Assembly (NCBI GenBank): GCA_902620895.1
Contig: CACNJU010000013.1
Span: forward strand, 1-42,271
Source: an uncultured Prochlorococcus sp.
GTDB taxonomy: Bacteria; Cyanobacteriota; Cyanobacteriia; PCC-6307; Cyanobiaceae
DNA: 42,271 bases
Reading direction: 5' to 3'
Position 1 is the first letter of the stretch; every line of letters begins with the position of its first letter. A program made the translations under genes and the position numbers. This document shows, piece after piece, positions 9,527 through 18,441 of the stretch. The notes under the pieces were generated by a model, which saw only the letters and a program-made list of their open reading frames with translations, searched no databases and was not told where the DNA came from.

Positions 9527-10984
9527 TTAAGTCATACTTTTTTTTAATGATGGATCAGCTGATTGTCCGTATGAAAATTTTTCAACTTCAGCAACATCTG
9601 GCGATGGTTCTTTTATTCCGCAAACATCCTTATACATAACTTCGTATTCAAGAGCTGATCTTTGCCAACTAAACTCCTGGCTCATGGCTCTTTTTTGCAG
9701 TAATTCCCAACTATCTTTATGCCTGAAGGCTTCCCATGACCTTACTAAAGAAGTATAGAAATCTATAGGTTCAAAGCGATCAAAGCAAAATCCCGTACCA
9801 TTATTATTTTCTGGGTCATGAGGTAAAACTGTATCAACTAAACCTCCAACTCGCCTTACTATTGGAATAGAGCCATATCTCATAGCGAGGAGTTGACTTA
9901 TACCACAAGGTTCAAATCTACTTGGCATTAAGAATGCATCTGAACCACCATAGATAAGTCTTGATAAAGAATCATCATAGGTAAGAAATACTGAGAATCT
10001 TCCAGGGTAATCTAATGCCAGTTGCCATAATCCAGACTCTAAATATCTATCACCAGTCCCTAAAACAGCAATTTGAGAATCTGTATATGCTAATAGTCTT
10101 CTTGAAACTTGTAAAAGTAAGTCAACCCCTTTCTGATCAACTAACCTACTGACCATACCTAAAAGATATTTTTTAGAATTAACTTCGAGACCCATTTCTC
10201 TCTGCAGAATTTTTTTATTTTCTAGCCTTTTTTCTAAATTCTTAATACTGAATTTTGCAGGCAAAACTGGATCTTTAGCTGGATTCCATTCATCAAGATC
10301 TATGCCATTAAGAATTCCCCTTAATTTACCTGAAATGTAATTAAGTAATCCTTCGAGGCTTTCCCCATATTCGTGGGTTTTAATTTCATCTGCATAAGTC
10401 GGAGAAACAGCATTGACCCTATCTGCATACAACATTGCCGCAGCCATTGTGTGATCTCCATGCATATACCAAGGACACCAAGTCATTTTTTCAAGTTTCC
10501 ACCTCCAAGGGCCTTGGTATTTTAAATTATGAATTGTGAAAACAGTACTAATTTCAGGGTCCTGATGCATCCACACAGGAATCATCCCAGTGTGCCAATC
10601 ATGGCAATGGAGAACTTGAGGCTTCCAACAATTCCAAGCAAATTCTGCAGTGGCACTAGCAAAAAATGTAAATCGCCAATCCTCATTTTCGCCTCCGTAT
10701 ATTTGGTCAGAGTCAAATGTTGGATGACCCACTAGGTAAATCACATAATTATGAATGGGATGTTTTGCTTGATATACGGCAAAGTCAGTACCCATTGTAT
10801 TTGCTCTATAGATTGGTTCATTCGATACCTCTAAAAGACTCCACAATTTTCCATATCCTGGAATTATTACCCTTACATCGTGACCAAGTTTTATCAAAGA
10901 TGGAGGCAAAGAACCAACCACATCTCCCATACCTCCAACTTTGATCATTGGAGCACATTCAGCAGCGGCAAGAAGAATTCTCAT
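9527..10984 (-). CDS. glgA: Glycogen synthase (ADP-glucose type)
   Basis: GT5 glucosyltransferase that extends alpha-1,4-glucan from ADP-glucose; glycogen is the night-time carbon store. 485 residues. The N-terminal ADP-glucose loop reads [10 protein letters not shown] at 16-25 (the KTGGL position), followed by HCHDWHTG near 124-131 and, in the C-terminal Rossmann domain, [11 protein letters not shown] with the conserved Glu of the GT-B active site. Residues after about 465 form a polar tail without recognisable motif. ATG start; murF follows after 7 nt. Its partner glgB is in this window at 38191, on the other strand. Confidence 0.94.
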   Translation of the reverse strand: MRILLAAAECAPMIKVGGMGDVVGSLPPSLIKLGHDVRVIIPGYGKLWSLLEVSNEPIYRANTMGTDFAVYQAKHPIHNYVIYLVGHPTFDSDQIYGGENEDWRFTFFASATAEFAWNCWKPQVLHCHDWHTGMIPVWMHQDPEISTVFTIHNLKYQGPWRWKLEKMTWCPWYMHGDHTMAAAMLYADRVNAVSPTYADEIKTHEYGESLEGLLNYISGKLRGILNGIDLDEWNPAKDPVLPAKFSIKNLEKRLENKKILQREMGLEVNSKKYLLGMVSRLVDQKGVDLLLQVSRRLLAYTDSQIAVLGTGDRYLESGLWQLALDYPGRFSVFLTYDDSLSRLIYGGSDAFLMPSRFEPCGISQLLAMRYGSIPIVRRVGGLVDTVLPHDPENNNGTGFCFDRFEPIDFYTSLVRSWEAFRHKDSWELLQKRAMSQEFSWQRSALEYEVMYKDVCGIKEPSPDVAEVEKFSYGQSADPSLKKSMT

Positions 10985-11021
10985 TGATAATTATTTAAAA
11001 AAAGTTCTTTTGAAAAATAAA

Positions 11022-11879
11022 CTAGGATGTCCACTTATAGTCAGAAAAGTCTGGTGGACGCTTTTCAAGAAAGGCATCTCTACCTTCTTGAGCTTCTTCA
11101 GTCGAATAGAATAATTGAGTTGTGTATCCAGATAATTCTTGAATACCCGCAATCCCATCATTCTCCGCATTGAATGAAGCTTTAAGAATACGAATAGCAG
11201 TTGGACTATTTCGTAAAATCTCTCTTGCCCAGATTACACCCTCAGCTTCTAATTCTTCAATCTTTGTAATTGCATTTATCAAGCCCATCTTAAGAGCTTC
11301 CTCGGAATTATATTTTCTACATAAAAACCAAATTTCTTTTGCTTTTCTTTGACCAACAAGTCTTGCTAAATAACTAGATCCAAAACCCGCATCAAAACTA
11401 CCAACTCTTGGGCCTGTTTGACCAAATATTGCATTTTCAGAGGCGATACTGAGATCACAAATTAGATGAAGTACCTGTCCTCCTCCAATTGCAAAACCAG
11501 GAACTAAGGCAATAACCACTTTAGGCAAACTTCTTATTAATCTTTGAAGTTCAAGTACATTTAATCTCTGCTTCCCTTCATCATTTTTATACCCATTTTT
11601 ACCCCTTACACTCTGATCACCTCCAGAGCAAAAAGAATAAATGCCTTTCTTGTCAGGTCCCGCACCTGTAAAGAGAACTACGCCAATAGTTTCATCATTT
11701 CTTACGATATCAAATGCGTCAATGAGTTCATCTACAGTTTGTGGCCTAAATGCATTTCTTTTTTCAGGCCGATTAATTGCAATTCTTGCTATTCCCTCAT
11801 CTGATTTGTGAAACAATATATCCTCATAAGATTTGCATTCTGACCAATTTAAAGTTGTTTTACCAGGTAATACTTTCAT
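11022..11879 (-). CDS. menB: 1,4-dihydroxy-2-naphthoyl-CoA synthase
   Basis: Crotonase-family ring-closing enzyme of naphthoquinone synthesis; in cyanobacteria the product becomes phylloquinone, the A1 electron carrier of photosystem I. 285 residues. Visible are [10 protein letters not shown] near 35-44, the oxyanion-hole segment SFCSGGDQS at 82-90, and [12 protein letters not shown] at 154-165. The QTG form matches the MenB type that uses bound bicarbonate as catalytic base (family knowledge). Lies 35 nt downstream of menD, as expected for the pathway, and 37 nt upstream of glgA. Confidence 0.95.
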   Translation of the reverse strand: MKVLPGKTTLNWSECKSYEDILFHKSDEGIARIAINRPEKRNAFRPQTVDELIDAFDIVRNDETIGVVLFTGAGPDKKGIYSFCSGGDQSVRGKNGYKNDEGKQRLNVLELQRLIRSLPKVVIALVPGFAIGGGQVLHLICDLSIASENAIFGQTGPRVGSFDAGFGSSYLARLVGQRKAKEIWFLCRKYNSEEALKMGLINAITKIEELEAEGVIWAREILRNSPTAIRILKASFNAENDGIAGIQELSGYTTQLFYSTEEAQEGRDAFLEKRPPDFSDYKWTS

Positions 11880-11914
11880 GAAGTCTAATTATTCAAAGAT
11901 AGAAAATGATAAAT

Positions 11915-13678
11915 TTAACTGCCAATTATTTTTTCTAGCAGAGCATTTTTTTCAGAAATTTCATTTTCTGGATCAACGTCAACTTTAATTATTACAGATT
12001 TCTGGATAGAAATGCTCCAATCAAGTGCCTCTCGTAATTTTTTAAAATTTGCCACACTTTTAAAGCTTACTTGATAGCCCTCTGCGAGTTTTGTCCAGTT
12101 TATTTCTTTTGGCATAAGAAACAGTTTTTTTAATTCATCTTCTTTTAAATTTTTTTTATAAAGACGATTAAATATATTTCCGCCATTATTATTTATTAGA
12201 AGAATTGTTAAATTCATGTCGATTGAATTTTCAATCAGCCAACCATTTATATCATGAATAAAAGCTAAATCTCCAGTCACAAGAAGTAGAGGATTTTTAA
12301 TTCTAGAAATACCTAATGCAAGAGATAAAGTACCGTCTATGCCAGAAGCACCCCTGAAGCTGAAACAATTTCTTGTTAAAGTACCATTCTCTGAAAATGT
12401 CAGCCAATCTCTAATCGGGCTACTTGCGGAGAGCATTATAGGATTTTCAGCTGGCCAAAGTTTTGGTACAAGATTTGCAAGCACATACTCAGTAATTTGA
12501 TTATCTTGAGTAATGTTCTCTTTTAAAACCCCTTTAATCTCCTCTCCTTCCTCTATTAGATCTAAAGCCATCGGAGTAAGAGACTTTTTGTTTTTTTCGT
12601 TAATTGATAATTCCTCTAGCAATAGAGTAGTAAAATCTGAAAGCCCAAAATCATATTCAAAAGATTTTTTTATAGGGTCCAAATTTCTATAGTTTTTTTC
12701 TTTAATAAGAATTTGTTTACCTTTGAAAGTTGTTAAAAATTTCTCCAAATCAATTGAAGATGACATGGGGCCAAGCCTCAAAAGTTGATGACAATTTATT
12801 GAATTTTTATTTTTTCTTAAGACTAATTCCCAATTCACAACTAATCCTCTCAAATCAGAATAAACTCCTGAGACAGGATCAGCAAATACTGGCCACCCAG
12901 TAATTTCTTGCAATCGTTCTAAAGATTTATTGAAAGAAGTTAAATCATTGATAGAACCTTGATAGGGGCCTACCAAAATAATGCCGGATTCATCTAAATT
13001 TAAATTTTTTGAAATTTCTAAAAATTTGTTTTTATCAGATTTAATTTTAACTTCCTGAAATATATATTTTTTCTTCAAATAAATTCTCTTAAAAACCTCT
13101 AAAACATTTTTTTTATTTAGAAATGAAATATCTAAAGGCTTATCAATAGGAATATTTAAATGAATAGGACCAGGGAAGGTTGATATTTGTTTCTCAGTAA
13201 TTCGAACTAAATTTAGAATTTCATTTTCTTGCGTTTCATGAAGTCCATTTACATTGGTACTTAAAACTCTTCTGCAGACTGAACTCAGAAAATCTTCTTG
13301 ATTTACTGTTTGATTAGCCCCACAATCTTTTAATCTTAAGGGTCTATCAGCAGTAAGAAATATTATGCCTTTACAAGATCGATCTGCTTCAACTGCTGCT
13401 GGCAACAAGTTACTTACAGCAGTCCCAGAAGTGGTAATAACCAAAGAAAGATTACCTGATGCAGCAGAAATCCCAAGAGAGTGGAATCCCGCAGATCTCT
13501 CATCTATTGAATTAAAAATATTTACCAGTCCTAATTTATTCAATTCTCCAGCAGCTATTGCTAAAGGTGCTGACCTACTACCTGGACATAGTATTAAATT
13601 TTGAACTCCTATTTTTATGAGAAGATTTAAAAGTTGTAAACTTCTAAGAAAATTTTTGCATTCAATAGATGATGTCAT
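11915..13678 (-). CDS. menD: 2-succinyl-5-enolpyruvyl-6-hydroxy-3-cyclohexene-1-carboxylate synthase
   Basis: Thiamine-diphosphate enzyme joining isochorismate and 2-oxoglutarate in the phylloquinone pathway, upstream of MenB. 587 residues, close to family length. N-terminal pyrimidine-binding domain contains [10 protein letters not shown] at 31-40 and SIDERSAGF near 57-65 with the conserved Glu; the C-terminal half has the ThDP/Mg motif from [12 protein letters not shown] to NNNGGNIF, with about 28 residues between its ends. ATG start at 13676-13678, 50 nt from lepB on the opposite strand; first gene of the menD-menB-glgA-murF run. Confidence 0.94.
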   Translation of the reverse strand: MTSSIECKNFLRSLQLLNLLIKIGVQNLILCPGSRSAPLAIAAGELNKLGLVNIFNSIDERSAGFHSLGISAASGNLSLVITTSGTAVSNLLPAAVEADRSCKGIIFLTADRPLRLKDCGANQTVNQEDFLSSVCRRVLSTNVNGLHETQENEILNLVRITEKQISTFPGPIHLNIPIDKPLDISFLNKKNVLEVFKRIYLKKKYIFQEVKIKSDKNKFLEISKNLNLDESGIILVGPYQGSINDLTSFNKSLERLQEITGWPVFADPVSGVYSDLRGLVVNWELVLRKNKNSINCHQLLRLGPMSSSIDLEKFLTTFKGKQILIKEKNYRNLDPIKKSFEYDFGLSDFTTLLLEELSINEKNKKSLTPMALDLIEEGEEIKGVLKENITQDNQITEYVLANLVPKLWPAENPIMLSASSPIRDWLTFSENGTLTRNCFSFRGASGIDGTLSLALGISRIKNPLLLVTGDLAFIHDINGWLIENSIDMNLTILLINNNGGNIFNRLYKKNLKEDELKKLFLMPKEINWTKLAEGYQVSFKSVANFKKLREALDWSISIQKSVIIKVDVDPENEISEKNALLEKIIGS

Positions 13679-13705
13679 AATTTATATAAATGCTTTGGGA
13701 TTCTC

Positions 13706-13713
13706 TTTATAAT
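13706..13713. promoter_or_regulatory. Overlapping divergent -10 elements between menD and lepB
   Basis: Plus strand: TATAAT at 13708-13713, about 15 nt before the lepB ATG. Minus strand: TATAAA at 13711-13706, about 28 nt before the menD ATG. They share four base pairs in a 50-nt gap. No convincing -35 is seen for either. The assignment is by consensus only. Confidence 0.4.
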
Positions 13714-13728
13714 TTAATTAAATAAAAC

Positions 13729-14307
13729 ATGTCTACAACTCAAGAAAAAAGAAATTCAATACTAAAGGATTTAAAAAATCTTTTAATCTGGATAGCTATT
13801 GCTTTAATTATACGATGGCAGGTTATAGAGCCGAGATGGATCCCATCAGGTTCAATGCTTCCAACTCTTCAAATACAAGATAAAATTCTTGTTGAGAAAT
13901 TAACCCCTAAAATCACATCGAAATCAAATCTTTCAAAATTTAAAAATAAAATAGTTGTTTTTAATGTTCCAGAACAACTAATTAATGCTGGTTATGAAGC
14001 AGATACTGCACTTATAAAAAGAGTAATTGGAATACCTGGAGACAAGGTAGAAGTAAGAGACGGTAACCTTTACTTAAATGATATAGCTCAAAAAAATTAC
14101 GTTTTTGACAAAAATATTAATTATTCTATCGGCCCTTTTATTGTCCCAGAAGAGTCATTATGGGTCATGGGAGACAATAGAAATAACAGTATGGACTCAC
14201 ATATTTGGGGGTTTTTACCCTATGAAAAGGTTATTGGTAAAGCAATTTTTAGATATTGGCCGTTTAATAAAATTGGACCTATTCGGTTCCCTGCCCTTAA
14301 TAATTAA
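13729..14307 (+). CDS. lepB: Signal peptidase I
   Basis: Membrane serine protease that removes signal peptides from exported proteins. 192 residues. One N-terminal membrane segment at about 17-33 is followed by the catalytic serine motif PSGSMLPTL (Ser42), the lysine motif ALIKRVIGIPGD (Lys97), and the conserved GDNRNNSMDSH box. This is the short, single-span type of Gram-positive bacteria, cyanobacteria and plastids. ATG start with a TATAAT -10 about 15 nt upstream, implying a very short leader. A DUF760 gene follows after 51 nt. Confidence 0.95.
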   Translation: MSTTQEKRNSILKDLKNLLIWIAIALIIRWQVIEPRWIPSGSMLPTLQIQDKILVEKLTPKITSKSNLSKFKNKIVVFNVPEQLINAGYEADTALIKRVIGIPGDKVEVRDGNLYLNDIAQKNYVFDKNINYSIGPFIVPEESLWVMGDNRNNSMDSHIWGFLPYEKVIGKAIFRYWPFNKIGPIRFPALNN

Positions 14308-14358
14308 GATTAATGGGTACGTGATGTTGTAGGGTTTTTATAACTTGAAGTTGTAGAA

Positions 14359-14697
14359 ATGTTTAATCCAGAATTTCTTGCTACTGAAAATAATGATCCA
14401 AACGATGAGAATGATTTAATACAATATTTACAAAAACAATCTCCAGAAGTTTTGCAAAGAGTAGCAAAATCAGCTAGTGAAGATATTCAAGAAATTATTA
14501 GACATAATGTTCAAGGTCTTCTTGGAATGCTTCCTTCAGATCAGTTTGATGTAAAAATCACATCTTCAAAAGACAACATTGCTAATTTATTATCTTCTGC
14601 AATGATGACAGGGTATTTCTTAAGACAAATGGAGCAAAGAAAAGAGCTGGAGCAATCTCTTAAAAATGATGAAAACATGTCTATTGAAGAACAATAG
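14359..14697 (+). CDS. DUF760 family protein
   Basis: 112-residue cytoplasmic protein matching the DUF760 family, found in cyanobacteria and plastids. Residues about 20-95 form the conserved helical domain, with LIQYLQKQSPE near 21-31, EIIRHNVQGLLG near 47-58 and the MMTGYFLRQMEQR segment near 80-92; the ends are acidic and polar. No catalytic motif, signal or membrane segment is visible. The molecular role is not established to my knowledge. Its stop is separated by only 2 nt from the stop of the convergent DUF4336 gene. Confidence 0.8.
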   Translation: MFNPEFLATENNDPNDENDLIQYLQKQSPEVLQRVAKSASEDIQEIIRHNVQGLLGMLPSDQFDVKITSSKDNIANLLSSAMMTGYFLRQMEQRKELEQSLKNDENMSIEEQ

Positions 14698-14699
14698 TA

Positions 14700-15872
14700 T
14701 TAAAGATTTACTTCTTCAGGAATTATTCCCAGTTCAAACAACTTTTTATATAAACCAATCAAAAATTTATTATCCTCAGGAAGTTTGTCCCACTTTTGGG
14801 AATTAATTTCATTAATTAATTTTTGACAGTCTTCTTTTGTAAATTTTATAGGCGCCGTAAAATGAGCCGGAATTAAATATTCAATATCTTCAAAAGACTT
14901 AATACCTTCTAACCATTTAAGTAACACTTCTTTCGAACGCGGAAAAATTAATTTTTGTAAAACTGGTGCAATTTGTATCTTAGGAACATCTTTACCCATT
15001 ATTTCAACAAGAGATGATTCCCAATCTTCGTCCCATAAAAAGGGATAAATACCAAAATGAGATCTCCAATTTCTAAGATCTTTTTTGAATGAATATTTAA
15101 ATATTTCTGTTAAAGATGGAATATTTAATTTGCCTGGTTTCAAAAAAGATGAAAACAAGACTAACCTTTTCCAGCCTTTTTTTCTTTGTTCGATGGAATC
15201 AACTAAAGGTTCATCTCCTCTCTCTCTAGAATGAAAAAGAAGTGGAGTTGGATCAAAATTAAATATCTCAGGTGGTGTGGAGTCTATGCCAACTATTGCG
15301 TCTGTTACGTGAAGAGTTTTTGTAGGATAATGAAAACAGCTTATCTCCTGATATCTTCCAAGTCCTAAATTCAGTGGGCCTAATGAAGACCATTTAAAGG
15401 AGTTTGAATATGGAGTACCTTCCTTAAACAGTATTTTTGATCTTTTTGATGGAATTCCTAAAAAATCTAGTGGTAGATTTATGGGGAAACTCCATTGTCC
15501 AGGACAAAGCCAAATTTCTGCATCTTTAAAAATTCTTGAAAGAGCTGGTAGTCCAATTTTATGTTCTAGTCCAGAGGCACTCGGTAGAATTATTGTTTTT
15601 ACTTTGCCATGAATCGCAATTAATTTTTCTAACTCATTTATTAATTCTTTTGTCGGAGGCAGTGGATTTATTAGCATCAATCCATTGTCAACCTTTATTA
15701 CAGTCATTCTTATTGGGACCGCAACATAATAAAGTCCCTGTATTTGTTCCAAGGACCATATTTGATCAGGAATTAACTCTCTTAAAATTGTTTTCTTTTT
15801 TCCATATGGATATAAGGGAAATAATGGCCACCAATTCCACTTTTTATTTAAAGTTTCTTCCACCGCTATCAT
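14700..15872 (-). CDS. DUF4336 protein, degenerate metallo-beta-lactamase-like
   Basis: 390 residues of a cyanobacterial/plant DUF4336-type protein. The start overlaps the end of mntB by 4 nt (ATGA, 15869-15872), so it should be translationally coupled to the manganese permease. By eye the order of elements recalls a metallo-beta-lactamase fold: a strand with LMLINPLPP near 65-73, LPSASGLEHKIGLPAL near 96-111 where the fold usually has its HxHxDH motif, TLHVTDAIVG near 187-195 with Asp191, and YLIPAHFTAP near 332-341 with His337. Only one His of the first cluster (His104) remains, so any metal site would be altered. The fold is inference; function unknown. Confidence 0.7.
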   Translation of the reverse strand: MIAVEETLNKKWNWWPLFPLYPYGKKKTILRELIPDQIWSLEQIQGLYYVAVPIRMTVIKVDNGLMLINPLPPTKELINELEKLIAIHGKVKTIILPSASGLEHKIGLPALSRIFKDAEIWLCPGQWSFPINLPLDFLGIPSKRSKILFKEGTPYSNSFKWSSLGPLNLGLGRYQEISCFHYPTKTLHVTDAIVGIDSTPPEIFNFDPTPLLFHSRERGDEPLVDSIEQRKKGWKRLVLFSSFLKPGKLNIPSLTEIFKYSFKKDLRNWRSHFGIYPFLWDEDWESSLVEIMGKDVPKIQIAPVLQKLIFPRSKEVLLKWLEGIKSFEDIEYLIPAHFTAPIKFTKEDCQKLINEINSQKWDKLPEDNKFLIGLYKKLFELGIIPEEVNL

Positions 15873-16741
15873 TTATACCCAGCAAATAATTTCTTTAACT
15901 TAAATATTCCATATCTTGGAGCGAATAAAAAAGCAAATAAAAAAATAAAAGTTTGTGCCAAGACAATTGATCCACCTGTTTCAAGATCAAACCAAAAACT
16001 AACATAGATTCCTATGAGGCTTGAGATAATTGCACTTAATACTGAAATTACTGTCATATTATCAAACTTATCCGTAAGTAAATATGCTGTAGCCCCTGGT
16101 GTAATTAACATTGCAACTACCAAAATAATTCCAACAGACTGCAAGCCCACAACAGCTGCCAAAGATAAGCATGTGAGGAGTAAATAATGAAGAAAAAATA
16201 CATTAATCCCAACTGTTTTTGCATGCCTAGGATCAAAACAATAAAGCATTAAATCTTTTCTAAAAATTGATAAAAGGATTACTACCAATAAAGAAATAAA
16301 TATGGTTTGTTTTACATCTGAAAGTGATATTCCTAATGGACTACCAAAAAGAATTGAGTGCAGATCAATATTACTTTTAATCTTAGAAACCAAAACGATT
16401 CCAAGAGCAAAAAATCCAGTAAATACTAACCCTATAACAGTATCTTCCTTTACTCTAGATTTCTGCTTAATAAACCCTATCAAAGCTACAGAACCAACTC
16501 CAAAAATAAATGCCCCTAATGAGAAAGGAAGACCTAATGCATAAGCAACCACAACACCAGGCATTACTGAATGTGAAACTGCATCTCCCATTAAAGCCCA
16601 TCCTTTAAGAGTTAAATAGCTAGATAGGAAACCACAAACAGCTGCAACTATTGAACTCATAAGAAGTGCTTTTCTCATAAACTCATGAGTTAAAGGATCT
16701 GTAATGAATGAATCTAAAGTTAAAAAAGAACAGAGCTCCAT
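15869..16741 (-). CDS. mntB: Manganese ABC transporter, permease
   Basis: 290-residue ABC-3 family membrane permease with about eight hydrophobic segments spread through the chain. GWALMGDAVSHSVMPGVVVAY near residues 47-67 is the hallmark of metal permeases of the ZnuB/MntB/SitC type, and VGIILVVAMLITPGATAYLL near 204-223 is the other conserved stretch. Lies 12 nt after the ATPase gene and overlaps the DUF4336 gene by 4 nt. The metal is assigned from the binding protein in the same operon, not from the permease itself. Confidence 0.88.
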   Translation of the reverse strand: MELCSFLTLDSFITDPLTHEFMRKALLMSSIVAAVCGFLSSYLTLKGWALMGDAVSHSVMPGVVVAYALGLPFSLGAFIFGVGSVALIGFIKQKSRVKEDTVIGLVFTGFFALGIVLVSKIKSNIDLHSILFGSPLGISLSDVKQTIFISLLVVILLSIFRKDLMLYCFDPRHAKTVGINVFFLHYLLLTCLSLAAVVGLQSVGIILVVAMLITPGATAYLLTDKFDNMTVISVLSAIISSLIGIYVSFWFDLETGGSIVLAQTFIFLFAFLFAPRYGIFKLKKLFAGYK

Positions 16742-16753
16742 ATAATTTAAAAT

Positions 16754-17518
16754 TTAGGATTCAGGTCCAAACAAGAAATCAGGTGAGATCCCTCCAAAAG
16801 TGGTTGTAATATTTTCAGGGGTAAACACTTCAGAGGTCTCACCGTAAGCTACAACAGTTTTATTTATTAATAGAACTAAATCACAAAATTCACGAACATG
16901 AATCATATCGTGAGTTGATAATAATATAGTTTTCCCCTCATTTTTAAATTGAATAAATAATTCCGAGATAAGTTTCTCAGTTCTTATATCAACACCTGAA
17001 AAAGGCTCATCAAGAAGTAATATTGAAGCTCTTTGCGCAATTGCTCTAGCTAAAAAAGTTCGTTTTCTCTGACCTCCAGATAAGTTTCCAATAGGTGTAG
17101 ATAAATGATCAGTAAGATCAACTCTCTCAATAGCATCTTTAACCGCCTGAATATCAGACTCTCTTGGACACCTAAAAATATTCATAGAACCATATCTTCC
17201 CATCATCACTACATCCCAAACACTTATTGGAAATTGACTATCAATTCCCTCATTTTGAGGAACATAAGCAATTGTCTGATCTTTTTGAGCAGATCTTACA
17301 GACTCTCCATTTATTCTAATTTTTCCCTTTGAAATATTTACAAAGCCAGTTAAAGCATTAAAAAAAGTTGTTTTACCAGCCCCGTTCATCCCTACTAACC
17401 CACAAATCTGGCCAGGTTTCAATCTTAAATTGGCATCATACAAAGCCACCTTACCGTTGTAATCTACGCAAATATTCTCTGCCTCAATCCTAAAATTTTG
17501 ATAATTGATTGTTTCCAT
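16754..17518 (-). CDS. mntA: Manganese ABC transporter, ATP-binding protein
   Basis: 254-residue ABC ATPase that powers metal uptake through the neighbouring permease. Complete catalytic set: Walker A GMNGAGKT at 43-50, Q-loop near PQNEG (87-91), signature LSGGQ at 146-150, Walker B ILLLDEP at 166-172 and switch His203 in STHD. Gap to the binding-protein gene is 3 nt and to the permease 12 nt, so the three form a single transport operon. In some organisms this subunit is called SitB or ZnuC; the Mn name follows the ligand set of the binding protein. Confidence 0.9.
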   Translation of the reverse strand: METINYQNFRIEAENICVDYNGKVALYDANLRLKPGQICGLVGMNGAGKTTFFNALTGFVNISKGKIRINGESVRSAQKDQTIAYVPQNEGIDSQFPISVWDVVMMGRYGSMNIFRCPRESDIQAVKDAIERVDLTDHLSTPIGNLSGGQRKRTFLARAIAQRASILLLDEPFSGVDIRTEKLISELFIQFKNEGKTILLSTHDMIHVREFCDLVLLINKTVVAYGETSEVFTPENITTTFGGISPDFLFGPES

Positions 17519-17521
17519 AAT

Positions 17522-18430
17522 TTAAAAAAGCCCTTTTTTTATCAATTCCAAATTATGCTCAAGCATTTTCGTATAGGAACCAGCAGGGCCACTATCATCA
17601 GATAATGAATCAACAAAAAGATTTCCTCCAAAATTAGCCCCAGTTTCGTTTGCAACTACCATTTGAGATTCGTTACTTACAGTACTTTCGCAAAATACAG
17701 ATGGAACATTTTTTTCTTCAACTAGTGAGATTGTTCTTGCCATTCTTTTGGGAGTAATTTGACTCTCAGCATTAACTGGCCACAAATAAACTTCCTCTAA
17801 TCCATAATCATTTGTTAGATACGAAAAAGCACCCTCACAACTTACTAGATACCTCCTATCTTTATTTAAGTTATTAATAAAAAGTGAGAATTCTTCATCT
17901 ATTTTAGATAGTTTATCTTTATAAATTTTTCCATTTTCTTCAAATAACGTCCTTTTGGATGGCCTCAATTCTGATAAAGAATCCACGAGAATATCTACGT
18001 ATTGGATCCCTCTTTTTGGAGAAATCCAGGCATGAGGATTGGGTTTCCCTTTATAAAAATCTTCACTGATAAAAATTGGATCCAAATCTTCCGCGACAGT
18101 AATTCTTTTAACTTTTAAATTAGAAACAAATTTTTCAGCCCATAATTCAAATCCAAATCCATTATCAATAAAAACAAAAGCATTAGAGGCATTTACCAAA
18201 TCGCTTGGAGTTGGTTGGTAGCCATGAACTTCAACTCCAGGTTTCGTTATTGATCTGACAATAAAATCGTCTTTGGCGATATTGCTAATTATATCAGCCA
18301 AAACTGTGAAACTTGCTAGTATTACTTCTTTAGTTTCATTTTTATTTGATATTCTCTTACATGAGCCTGAAGCAATAGAAAGCAGAAGTATCAAACTTAA
18401 AAAAAGAATATTTTTTTTCATATTTAACAT
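17522..18430 (-). CDS. mntC: Manganese ABC transporter, substrate-binding protein
   Basis: Cluster A-I metal-binding protein of 302 residues. The N-terminus is hydrophobic with Cys24 in a weak lipobox (ASGSC), so a lipoprotein or secreted form is likely. The expected ligands are His69 (EVHGYQPTP), His133 (NPHAWISP), Glu199 (SCEGAFSYL) and Asp274 (FVDSLSDD). A Glu third ligand, and no His-rich loop, is the pattern of Mn-binding PsaA/MntC proteins rather than zinc-binding ZnuA/AdcA, where the third ligand is His. Manganese is needed for photosystem II. A second ATG three codons in (18421) is an alternative start. Spacing of 11 nt to the DUF697 gene puts it in the same operon. Confidence 0.88.
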   Translation of the reverse strand: MLNMKKNILFLSLILLLSIASGSCKRISNKNETKEVILASFTVLADIISNIAKDDFIVRSITKPGVEVHGYQPTPSDLVNASNAFVFIDNGFGFELWAEKFVSNLKVKRITVAEDLDPIFISEDFYKGKPNPHAWISPKRGIQYVDILVDSLSELRPSKRTLFEENGKIYKDKLSKIDEEFSLFINNLNKDRRYLVSCEGAFSYLTNDYGLEEVYLWPVNAESQITPKRMARTISLVEEKNVPSVFCESTVSNESQMVVANETGANFGGNLFVDSLSDDSGPAGSYTKMLEHNLELIKKGLF

Positions 18431-18441
18431 TCATCCCAAGA

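Noticed and set aside
14325..14358. TTGTAG direct repeat (14327-14332, 14351-14356) before the DUF760 gene
   Set aside because: Six-base repeat spaced 24 nt is expected by chance in this composition.
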